64,000 bases of DNA from Pseudooceanicola nanhaiensis (GTDB lineage: Bacteria; Pseudomonadota; Alphaproteobacteria; Rhodobacterales; Rhodobacteraceae). This document shows positions 17,527 to 24,824 of this stretch, piece after piece (position 1 is the first letter of the stretch; every line of letters begins with the position of its first letter). A program made the position numbers and the translations under genes. A model generated the notes under the pieces. That model was not told the DNA's origin, made no database searches, and was given only the letters and a program-made list of their open reading frames with translations. The stretch is from positions 83,981 to 147,980 of the forward strand of contig NZ_JAIUZP010000013.1 in the NCBI RefSeq assembly GCF_020171315.1, read 5' to 3'.

Positions 17527-18014
17527 AAGCCCAGATCACGTGCGATGAAATCCGCGATTGTCGCGGTGTCATCCAGATCGAAACGGGGCAGGGCGGTCTC
17601 CACTGGGCTGTCGGCGGCCACGGCGCGGATGCTGGGGTTCTCGCCCGCCAGCAGGGCCTTGCCGGTCTCTGCGCGGTGGGCCTCGACCTTGGGATGGGGC
17701 GCGGACTTGTAGCCCTCGATCAGCACCAGATCGACCGGCGAGAGGCGGGTCAGCAGCTCCTCCAGCGGCGGTTCGGGCGCATCGCGAAGCTCCGCCATCA
17801 GGGCCCAGCGATGGGGCGAGGCCAGAAGCACCTCGCGCGCGCCCGCCTGACGGTGGCGGTGGCTGTCGGTGCCGGGCTGGTCCACATCCGTCGTGTGATG
17901 CGCATGCTTGATCGTCGAGACGGAGAGCCCGCGGGCGGTGAATTCCGCCACCAGCCGCTCCATCAGCCCGGTCTTGCCCGCGTTCTTCCAGCCGGTGACG
18001 CCATAGACCTTCAT
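17523..18014 (-). CDS. mobB: Molybdopterin-guanine dinucleotide biosynthesis protein B
   Basis: A 163-residue P-loop GTPase. The Walker A sequence GWKNAGKTGLMERL is at residues 8-21. STIKHAHH with the DSHRHRQAGA segment follows, and LVLIEGYK is the characteristic C-terminal motif. It assists MobA in making the guanine dinucleotide form of the molybdenum cofactor. It overlaps the MoeA fusion downstream and mobA upstream by 4 bases each, so the three are translated together. Confidence 0.92.
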   Translation of the reverse strand: MKVYGVTGWKNAGKTGLMERLVAEFTARGLSVSTIKHAHHTTDVDQPGTDSHRHRQAGAREVLLASPHRWALMAELRDAPEPPLEELLTRLSPVDLVLIEGYKSAPHPKVEAHRAETGKALLAGENPSIRAVAADSPVETALPRFDLDDTATIADFIARDLGL

Positions 18015-18661
18015 GCCGCCCCCGCCCGGACGAGGGTTTCGGCATGGGCCAGGTCTTCGGGCGTGTTCACGTTGAAGAAGGGATCGAAGGGCTCGGCCGG
18101 GAAGAGCGCCTCACCCGCGCCATGGCCGTCGGTCCAGACGATGACCTTGCGCAGCCCGTCCTGCAGCGCCGCGCGCAGGTCATCGCGCAGCGCCACGGGC
18201 CAGAGGCCGAAGGTCGGATGTCGGTTCACCCGCTTGCCGCCGCCGGATTTCAGCACCTCCGCGCCGGAGCGCGGCGTGGCGGCAAGGGCCAGCGGATGGG
18301 CCGCGCCCTCGGCGGCAAGCAGGAGGCGGGGGACAAGATCGCAGGGGAAGAAGGGCGTGTCGCCCGCCACGGTGACGATGCTTTCCGCCCCTTGCTCCGC
18401 GGCCCAGTCGAGCCCGGCGAGGACCCCGGCCAGCGGCCCGGCAAAGCCCGCGATACTGTCGGCCACGACGGGCAGGCCGAGGGCGTCAAACCGCGCGGGA
18501 TCGCCGTTGGCGTTGAGCGCGATGGCCTCCACCTGCGGCTCCAGCCGGGCCACGATCCGGCGCAGCAGGCTCTCGCCGCCCACTTCCAGCAGCGCCTTGT
18601 CGCCGCCGCCCATGCGCGTGGCGAGGCCGCCCGCGAGGATCACACCGAGGGGTTGTTTCAT
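18011..18661 (-). CDS. mobA: Molybdenum cofactor guanylyltransferase
   Basis: A 216-residue nucleotidyltransferase. The N-terminal GVILAGGLATRMGGGDKALLEV (split as GVILAGG, RMGGGDK) is the GTP-binding loop, followed by AGPLAGVLAGLDWA, the metal-binding VAGDTPFF and the C-terminal FFNVNTPEDL. It attaches GMP to molybdopterin to give the cofactor used by DMSO-reductase-family enzymes such as formate dehydrogenase. It sits between mobB and fdhD with 4-base overlaps at both ends, which fits cofactor delivery to a formate dehydrogenase encoded elsewhere. Confidence 0.92.
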   Translation of the reverse strand: MKQPLGVILAGGLATRMGGGDKALLEVGGESLLRRIVARLEPQVEAIALNANGDPARFDALGLPVVADSIAGFAGPLAGVLAGLDWAAEQGAESIVTVAGDTPFFPCDLVPRLLLAAEGAAHPLALAATPRSGAEVLKSGGGKRVNRHPTFGLWPVALRDDLRAALQDGLRKVIVWTDGHGAGEALFPAEPFDPFFNVNTPEDLAHAETLVRAGAA

Positions 18662-19536
18662 GCGTCTTCTCCGGCGCTCTTGCGGCGCGATTTGCGGCTG
18701 TCTTCGGGGATCGATGCCGGGTCCACGTCGCGGATCAGGCGGTCTTCGCCCGAGAGGCAGACGAACCGCTGGCCGCGCATCCGACCGATCAGGGTCAGCC
18801 CGACCTGCCGCGCGATCTCGACCCCCCATGCGGTGAAGCCGGAGCGGGAGGCCAGCACCGGGATGCCCATCATCGCGGTCTTGATCACCATCTCGGAGGT
18901 CAGCCGCCCGGTGGTGTAGAGGATCTTGTCCGCCGCGCCCACGTCATGGCGGAACATGAAGCCCGCGATCTTGTCCACGGCGTTGTGGCGGCCCACGTCC
19001 TCCATGTAGACCAGCGGGCGATCCTCCTGACACAGCACCGTGCCATGGATCGCGCCTGCCTCGAGGTAGAGCGAGGGCGTGGTGTTGATCTGCCGGGCGA
19101 GGGCATAGAGCCAGCTGGTGCGCACCTTCGTCGCGGGCAGCTCCAGCCCCTCCAGCCCCTCCATCATGTCGCCGAAGACCGTCCCCACGGCACAGCCGGA
19201 GGTGCGGGTCTTCTTCTGCATCTTCTCCTCGTAGCTGGTCTGACGCTCGGTCCGCACCACGACGGTTTCGATCTCCTCGTCGTAATCGACGCCGGTCAGC
19301 ACGTCATCGGCGAGCAGCATGCCCTGGTTCCGCAGGAAGCCGAGGGCGAGGTAATCCGGGTAGTCGCCGATGGTCATGGCGGTGACCACCTCCTGCCGGT
19401 TCAGGTAGATGGTGAGCGGGCGTTCCTCCACCACGGCGATCTCGGTCTCGGCGCCGGTCTGGTCGAAGCCGGTGACCCGCCGGGTCAGGCCGGGGGCGTT
19501 GGGATCGGGCAAGAGGGGCAGGGGGGGCACGGGCAT
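18658..19536 (-). CDS. fdhD: Formate dehydrogenase sulfurtransferase FdhD
   Basis: A 292-residue FdhD protein that moves sulfur from a cysteine desulfurase to the molybdenum cofactor of formate dehydrogenase. Family signs are RPLTIYLN, TIGDYPDYLALGFL, MEDVGRHNAVDKI and TTGRLTSEM. The catalytic loop reads TSGCAVGT with one Cys at residue 115. The E. coli protein has a CxxC here, so the second Cys is Gly in this copy. GGAGG lies before the ATG. It is the first gene of the leftward Mo-cofactor operon and faces the DUF2478 gene divergently. Confidence 0.9.
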   Translation of the reverse strand: MPVPPLPLLPDPNAPGLTRRVTGFDQTGAETEIAVVEERPLTIYLNRQEVVTAMTIGDYPDYLALGFLRNQGMLLADDVLTGVDYDEEIETVVVRTERQTSYEEKMQKKTRTSGCAVGTVFGDMMEGLEGLELPATKVRTSWLYALARQINTTPSLYLEAGAIHGTVLCQEDRPLVYMEDVGRHNAVDKIAGFMFRHDVGAADKILYTTGRLTSEMVIKTAMMGIPVLASRSGFTAWGVEIARQVGLTLIGRMRGQRFVCLSGEDRLIRDVDPASIPEDSRKSRRKSAGEDA

Positions 19537-19642
19537 GAAGCCTCCGGGTCGCAATCTCGTGTCGCGGACGCCGTGCGGCGTCTCTTTTCGGCGCAGGGCA
19601 CATCTTGTATGCCCGTGGGGCGAGAGGCAAGAGGAGCCGCCG

Positions 19643-20143
19643 ATGCTGGGATATGTCAGTGCCGCCGGACAGGGCGAGGCGGACGAGCTGATCCGCGCCG
19701 TGGCCACGCGGTTGCGCGGGCAGGGGCTGCGGCTGGCCGGGGCGGTTCAGGTGAACCTCGAGACCGACCCGGCGCATAAATGCAGGATGGATCTGCACAT
19801 CCTCTCGGGCACCGAGGTGGTGCGCATCTCGCAGGACCTCGGCACGCTGGCACAGGGCTGCCGGCTGGATCCGGAGGGGCTGGAGCGCGCCGTGGGGCTG
19901 GTGCAGGCGGCGCTGGCCGAGGGCGCGGATCTCGTCATCGTGAACAAATACGGCAAGCAGGAGATCGGCGGGCGCGGCTTCCGCCCGGTGATCAACGAGG
20001 CGCTCGGCGCAGGGGTGCCGGTGCTGACGGCGGTGAACCCGGACAATATCGCGGCCTTCGAGGCCTACGCCGAAGGCATGGGCGAGGCGCTGCCGCCGGA
20101 GGAAGACGCGGTGCTCGACTGGGTGGCGCGGGTCCGGGCCTGA
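19643..20143 (+). CDS. DUF2478 domain protein
   Basis: A 166-residue protein of the DUF2478 family, which is often encoded with molybdenum transport or cofactor genes; its biochemical role is not established. It begins MLGYVSAAGQGEADELI, has HKCRMDLHILSG and GTLAQGCRLDP in the middle and the conserved LVIVNKYGKQEIGGRGFRP segment (split as LVIVNKYGKQE and GGRGFRP) near residue 100. The fold looks like a P-loop-type NTPase without a clear Walker A. It is divergent from fdhD across about 105 bases that must hold both promoters. GAGGAG precedes the ATG. Confidence 0.78.
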   Translation: MLGYVSAAGQGEADELIRAVATRLRGQGLRLAGAVQVNLETDPAHKCRMDLHILSGTEVVRISQDLGTLAQGCRLDPEGLERAVGLVQAALAEGADLVIVNKYGKQEIGGRGFRPVINEALGAGVPVLTAVNPDNIAAFEAYAEGMGEALPPEEDAVLDWVARVRA

Positions 20144-20250
20144 GGTTGGGCCTGAGATTGGCCTGACATTTGTCTGAAGCGGCGGCCTGACATCGGACCT
20201 GACACGCGGGCCCTGACATTGGTCCTGTCACTGGGACCCTGACGCTGGGG
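20139..20250 (+). repeat. Degenerate 12-base tandem repeat
   Basis: Nine imperfect units close to CCTGACATTGGN follow one another with 11-14 base spacing, starting at the stop codon of the DUF2478 gene. The clearest units are CCTGAGATTGG, CCTGACATCGGA, CCTGACATTGGT and CCTGACGCTGGG. No spacer structure like CRISPR is present. It may be a decayed coding repeat, a protein-binding array or a replication-slippage product. Confidence 0.65.
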
Positions 20251-20368
20251 CCGCGCGCGACGCGCTGCCATGCAGCGCCGCCATGAGACCCATGCGCCTG
20301 CGGGCCTTGCCCGAGGACGGCGGCGGCGATAGCGAGGGCTGTTGCCGCTCTGCCGAAAGGTATCCCCC

Positions 20369-21220
20369 ATGATCATCCGCAAACGTCCCAGCATGCTGGC
20401 GCTCTTCTTCGTGCTGCGCGGATCCGTGATCCAGCAGATCTGGGTGCAGGTGGTCTTCGTGGTGCTGATCTCCATCGGCGTGGTCTATGCGCATCGCAAC
20501 CTGCCGGGCCTCGTGCCCTCGGTCGATCCGGCGCCCTTTGCCATGATCGGGATTGCGCTGTCGATCTTCCTCAGCTTCCGCAACAGCGCCTGCTATGACC
20601 GCTGGTGGGAGGCGCGCAAGCTCTGGGGGCTGATGATCCAGTCCGCGCGCGACATCCTGCGCCAGACCATCGTGCTGGAGGGGACGGAGGCGCGGCGCGT
20701 GCTGCTGATGGCGGTGATCGACTACGCCCGCCGCTCGGGCGCGCAGCTGCGCGGGCAGGGCGGTGCGGCCACGGCGGACGAGGCGCTGACCGAGGCCGGG
20801 CGGATCGTCTCGACGCTGGAGCGGGACGGGCGGCTGACCGCGCCCGAGACGCTGGTGCTGCACGAGAGCCTGAACCGCATGGCCGCGGCCCACCTCGGCT
20901 GCGAACGGCTGGCAAGCACCCCGGTGCCCTTCGCCTACATGCTGCTGCTGCATCGCACCGCCTATATCTACTGCGTGATCCTGCCCTTCGGCTTTGCCGA
21001 TACGCTGGGATGGGTCGCGCCCTTTGCCGCCGGGCTGGTGGCCTATGCCTTCTTCGGCCTCGACGCGTTGGCCGAGGAGCTGGAGATGCCCTTTGCCCGG
21101 GGCCAGAACGCCATGCCGCTGACCGCCTATGCGACCCATATCGAGATCTCCCTGCGCCGGGGTCTGGGAGAGACCGACCTGCCCGAGATACCAAAGCCGG
21201 TGGATTTCGAGCTGACCTGA
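20369..21220 (+). CDS. Bestrophin-family (UPF0187) membrane protein
   Basis: A 283-residue inner-membrane protein of the bestrophin/YneE family, homologues of eukaryotic anion channels. The family core is visible as LSIFLSFRNSACYDRWWEARKLWG (FRNSACYDRWWEA portion), the later PFAYMLLLHRTAYIYC and FGLDALAEELEMPFARG. Four membrane segments are expected. The chosen ATG has AAAGG upstream and begins MIIRKRPSMLA. It stands alone between the tandem repeat and the lipid-modifying genes. Ion selectivity cannot be read from sequence. Confidence 0.85.
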   Translation: MIIRKRPSMLALFFVLRGSVIQQIWVQVVFVVLISIGVVYAHRNLPGLVPSVDPAPFAMIGIALSIFLSFRNSACYDRWWEARKLWGLMIQSARDILRQTIVLEGTEARRVLLMAVIDYARRSGAQLRGQGGAATADEALTEAGRIVSTLERDGRLTAPETLVLHESLNRMAAAHLGCERLASTPVPFAYMLLLHRTAYIYCVILPFGFADTLGWVAPFAAGLVAYAFFGLDALAEELEMPFARGQNAMPLTAYATHIEISLRRGLGETDLPEIPKPVDFELT

Positions 21221-21415
21221 GGCTCTGAACGGCCCGTTAGAGACGGTTTTGCCTTCGCGAAGGGGCCGCCTCCCTGCGGCCTGCGAGGGGCGCCTGATCG
21301 CGGCAGGCGCGCAGCCCTCACCGCAGATTTCACGGTTCCGATACCCCGGCGTCATGAAATCATCACCTCCGAGGCGCATCTGTCGCTGCAACTGCAAACG
21401 ACCGGTTCCAAGGCT

Positions 21416-22282
21416 GTGGTCTCTCCCCTGTCCGACGCCCCTTTCACCACGGATCCAGACCCGCTGACGGCGGCCGCGCCGCAGCGCCCGGCCAAGCCGC
21501 GGCTGCGGGTCAAGACGCTCTTCCTCTCGGACCTGCACCTCGGGGCGCGGGCCGCACGGCCCCGGCAGGTGCTGGAGTTCCTGCGCGCCTACGAGGCCGA
21601 GACGATCTACCTCGTCGGCGATATCCTCGACATCTGGCATGGCGGGCGGGTGCATTGGACCGAGGCCACCGAGGCGGTGATGCAGGACCTGCGCCGCCGG
21701 GTGGCCGAGGGCACGCGGATCGTCTACCTCGCCGGAAACCACGACGCGGTGCTGCGCTATCCCGGCGCCACGCTGCCCGAGGGCTGGACCCTGCGCGAGG
21801 CCATCACCCACCGGGCCGGTGACGGGCGGCGCTACCTCGTGCTGCATGGCGATCAATGCGACAGCCGCCTGATGCGGTGGCATTTCATGACCCGTCTCGG
21901 CAGCCGCGCCGATGCGCTGCTGCGCGGGATCGATGCCTGGCTGGGCCGATACCTGCCCGCCCGCGCGCCCGGCCGTCCGAGCCGGATCGAACGCGCCATC
22001 GGGGCCTTCAACGGGCTCTTCGTCATGGCGGGCCGTTTCGAGGGGCGCCTCGTGGCGCTTGCCCGGGCCAGCAAGGCGGACGGGGTCATCTGCGGCCATT
22101 CCCACAAGCCGATGCTGCGCGAGATCGACGGCAAGATTTACGCCAACTGCGGCGACTGGATCGATAGTTTCACCGCCCTGACGGAAACTTTCGACGGGGT
22201 GCTGCGTTTGGTCGAGTGGGCCCCGCAGGCATCGACAGCCGGGGCGGCCCTGCCCTTCGGGGCCTTGGCAAAGGACGTATGA
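21416..22282 (+). CDS. UDP-2,3-diacylglucosamine diphosphatase-like metallophosphoesterase
   Basis: A 288-residue calcineurin-like phosphoesterase of the LpxH/YkuE group. The metal ligands are in FLSDLHLG, VGDILDIW, GNHDAV, VLHGDQCD and GHSHKP, in the usual order. The region between GNHD and GHSH is long and basic, as in lipid-facing members. The start is a GTG; no ATG lies nearby in frame. It leads a run of four closely packed genes ending with a GT2 enzyme, which suggests it cleaves a lipid or nucleotide-lipid pyrophosphate rather than being the housekeeping LpxH. Confidence 0.8.
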   Translation: MVSPLSDAPFTTDPDPLTAAAPQRPAKPRLRVKTLFLSDLHLGARAARPRQVLEFLRAYEAETIYLVGDILDIWHGGRVHWTEATEAVMQDLRRRVAEGTRIVYLAGNHDAVLRYPGATLPEGWTLREAITHRAGDGRRYLVLHGDQCDSRLMRWHFMTRLGSRADALLRGIDAWLGRYLPARAPGRPSRIERAIGAFNGLFVMAGRFEGRLVALARASKADGVICGHSHKPMLREIDGKIYANCGDWIDSFTALTETFDGVLRLVEWAPQASTAGAALPFGALAKDV

Positions 22283-22285
22283 GAC

Positions 22286-23401
22286 GTGTTGGACGAACTC
22301 CTGCTTGGCGGCATCGCGGCTGCCTCCCTGACGGCCCATCTGGGCAGCAACGCTCTCGCCATCCTCAGACCCTTCCTCGTGAACCGGCGCGGCAGCGACA
22401 CGACCTTCCGGCCCCATGTGACCCTGATCCGCCCGGTGAAGGGCGTCGATCCCTATGACCGGGTCACGCTGGCCAGCTCCTTCGAGCAGGACTACCCGAG
22501 CTATGACATCGTCTTCTGCGTCGAACACGCGGAAGACCCGGCCTGCGCCCTCGTCCGGGCGCTGATCGCCGCGCATCCGGAGGTGCCCGCGCAGTTGCTG
22601 GTGGGCGAGAGCCGGATCAGCGCGAACCCCAAGCTGAACAATGTCGAGAAGGGTTGCGACGCGGCGCGGGGCGACTGGTTCGTCATGGCGGATGCGAACC
22701 TGATGCTGGGGCCCGATTACCTTGCCACGCTGGCGGACAGCTGGTGCGAGGGCACCGGCCTCGTCTCGGGCCCGCCGCTTGGCGCGGTGCCCGCGAATTT
22801 CTGGGGTGCGGTGGAATGCGCCTTCCTCAACACCAACCAAGCGCGGTGGCAGCTGGCCGCGGATGTGCTGGGGCTCGGCTTTGCGCAGGGCAAGACGCTG
22901 TTCTGGAACCGCCGCATCCTGAACGCGGGCGGCGGTCTGCCGGCTCTTGGCCATGACACGGCGGAGGACGTCGGCTCCACCAAGCTGGTGCGCGGGCAGG
23001 GGCTGCGGGTGCGGCTGCCCCGGCGGCTCTCGCTCCACCCTGTCGGGCGGCGCACGGCCAAATCCGTCTGGGACCGGCAGCTGCGTTGGAGCATCATCCG
23101 GCGCGAGGGCTTTCCGGTGATCTTTGCCGCCGAGGCTTTGCAGGGGCCGGTGGCCGGGCTTCTCGCGCTCTTGCTGATGGCGTTGCTCGGCGGGCACGCG
23201 GTGCTGCCGTTGATCTACCTGACGCTCTGGTACGGGGCCGAGATCCTCTTTACCCGGGTCTATGGCCTGCCCTTCGCCCCCCGCGATCTGGCAGCGATGA
23301 TGCTGCGCGACGGGATGCTGGCGGCGATCTGGGGGACGAGCCTCTTCCGGCGCGGCTTTGACTGGCGCGGCAATGCGATGGCCGCCGAACCGGCGCGCTG
23401 A
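22286..23401 (+). CDS. Ceramide glucosyltransferase-like (GT21) glycosyltransferase
   Basis: A 371-residue membrane glycosyltransferase. An N-terminal helix anchors a GT-A domain with IRPVKGVDPY, the PKLNNVEKG segment, VMADANLML as the DxD-equivalent, DTAEDVGSTKL with the likely catalytic acidic residue, and DRQLRW, the (Q/R)xxRW signature of GT21. Two or three C-terminal helices follow. Relatives are ceramide glucosyltransferases and HpnI, which acts on hopanoids. It starts with a GTG three bases after the phosphoesterase stop. The acceptor lipid is not known. Confidence 0.85.
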   Translation: MLDELLLGGIAAASLTAHLGSNALAILRPFLVNRRGSDTTFRPHVTLIRPVKGVDPYDRVTLASSFEQDYPSYDIVFCVEHAEDPACALVRALIAAHPEVPAQLLVGESRISANPKLNNVEKGCDAARGDWFVMADANLMLGPDYLATLADSWCEGTGLVSGPPLGAVPANFWGAVECAFLNTNQARWQLAADVLGLGFAQGKTLFWNRRILNAGGGLPALGHDTAEDVGSTKLVRGQGLRVRLPRRLSLHPVGRRTAKSVWDRQLRWSIIRREGFPVIFAAEALQGPVAGLLALLLMALLGGHAVLPLIYLTLWYGAEILFTRVYGLPFAPRDLAAMMLRDGMLAAIWGTSLFRRGFDWRGNAMAAEPAR

Positions 23402-23402
23402 G

Positions 23403-23975
23403 ATGTTGGGACTGGAAACCGTCACCCTGCTGATCGGGAAATACGGCCTCGCCCTCGTCGCGCCCGTGGCGGTGATCGAGGGGCCGATCGTCACGGTGAT
23501 CGCGGCCTGGCTGGCCTCCACCGGGCGGTTCGACCTCTGGTCGGTGATCTGCGTCGTGATCCTTGCGGACCTGATCGGGGATTTCATCGCCTATGGCATC
23601 GGCCGCTGGGGCCTGACCCGCCTGCCGGACGGCTGGCTGCGCCGCCTCGGGCTGCGCCGGGCGCGGCTGCGACATCTGAGCGGGCATTTCGCCCATAAGG
23701 GCGGGCGCACGCTGATCATCGGCAAAATCACCCATTCGATGGGCCTTCCGGTGCTCGTCGCGGCCGGCATGGCGCGGATGCGGATCGCGGCCTTCCTGTG
23801 GTTCAACCTGCTGGGCACCGTGCCCAAGAGCCTGTTCTTCGTCGCGCTCGGCTACGGCTTCGGCCATGCCTACACGCGGATCGACGACTGGATCGGGCGG
23901 GTCTCGCTGATCCTGCTGGTGGCGACACTGGTCGCGTTCGGCTGCTGGCTCTTCTACCGGAGGACGCACCGATGA
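23403..23975 (+). CDS. DedA-family membrane protein
   Basis: A 190-residue DedA/SNARE-associated family protein. The conserved acidic residue is in VIEGPIVTVIA and the family C-terminal half is recognisable as HFAHKGGRTLIIGK and HSMGLPVLVAAGMARM. The Arg that many DedA proteins carry in the re-entrant loop is not obvious here; the loop has Lys-Ile-Thr-His instead. Members move polyprenyl phosphate or phospholipids across the inner membrane. One base separates it from the GT21 gene, and it overlaps the GT2 gene by 4 bases. Confidence 0.82.
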   Translation: MLGLETVTLLIGKYGLALVAPVAVIEGPIVTVIAAWLASTGRFDLWSVICVVILADLIGDFIAYGIGRWGLTRLPDGWLRRLGLRRARLRHLSGHFAHKGGRTLIIGKITHSMGLPVLVAAGMARMRIAAFLWFNLLGTVPKSLFFVALGYGFGHAYTRIDDWIGRVSLILLVATLVAFGCWLFYRRTHR

Positions 23976-24670
23976 GCGATCTGCGTTTGAGCTGCATCAT
24001 CCCCGCCTACAACGAAGCCCCCCGGATCGCGCGGGTGCTGGAGGTGACGCTGGCCGCCCCCGGAATCGACGAGGTGATCGTCGTCGACGATGGCTCTGCC
24101 GACCGGACCGCCGCGATTGCTGAGAGCTTCGACGACCCGCGTCTGCGGGTGATCCGGCTGACGCGGAACGGCGGCAAGACGCGGGCCGTGGCCGAGGGGC
24201 TGACGGTCGCGCGGGGCGCCTACGTGATGTTCCTCGACAGCGATCTGACCGGGCTGACGCCTGCCCATCTGTCCCAGCTGGCCGCCCCGGTGCTGGAGGG
24301 GCGCGCGGGCGCCTCGATCAGCCTGCGGGGCAATGCGCCCCGGACGTGGCACCTGCTGGGGCTCGACTACATCTCGGGCGAGAGGGTAATGCCACGGGCG
24401 CTGCTGCTGGACGAGATCGCGGCGCTGGACCGGCTGCCACGGTTCGGGCTGGAGGTCTTCATGAACCGGCTGTGGATCGCGGCGGGGCTGGAGATCGCCG
24501 TGGTGAACTGGCCCGACGTGGCCAGCCCCATGAAGCACGAGAAATACGGCCTGATCGTCGGGATCCGGGCCGATGCGGGCATGATGCGGGACATTTTCCG
24601 CACCATCGGGCCGATGACCGTCCTGCGCCAGATCCGGGCGATGCGCGGGCGCCGGGTGCAGACTGGCTGA
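23972..24670 (+). CDS. Glycosyltransferase family 2
   Basis: A 232-residue soluble GT-A enzyme. Diagnostic parts are IIPAYNEAPRIA at the N-terminus, VIVVDDGSADRT, NGGKTRAVAEGL and FLDSDLTGL, where DSD is the metal/nucleotide-binding DxD. There are no transmembrane helices, unlike dolichyl-phosphate mannosyltransferases of the long type. The C-terminus is basic (RAMRGRRVQ). GGAGG sits inside the end of dedA, and the genes overlap by ATGA. It would add a second sugar or make a polyprenyl-phosphate sugar for the same lipid product. Confidence 0.85.
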   Translation: MSDLRLSCIIPAYNEAPRIARVLEVTLAAPGIDEVIVVDDGSADRTAAIAESFDDPRLRVIRLTRNGGKTRAVAEGLTVARGAYVMFLDSDLTGLTPAHLSQLAAPVLEGRAGASISLRGNAPRTWHLLGLDYISGERVMPRALLLDEIAALDRLPRFGLEVFMNRLWIAAGLEIAVVNWPDVASPMKHEKYGLIVGIRADAGMMRDIFRTIGPMTVLRQIRAMRGRRVQTG

Positions 24671-24824
24671 GGCGCGGCGAAACGGCAACGCAAGTCAGGG
24701 TTTGCGGCCGGCACGGGATGGCCTTGCCGGTGGATTGCGCTAAGTCGCCACGCGACCGCCCCTGTCGCGCAGCCTCCCCCTCTGGCGCGGCATGGCCCAG
24801 AAATGCCTAACCAGACGTGGTGAC

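Noticed and set aside
20228..23587. Open frame of 1119 codons antisense to the bestrophin and lipid genes
   Set aside because: Shadow frame; low-complexity Arg/Gln/Gly composition and no ribosome site.
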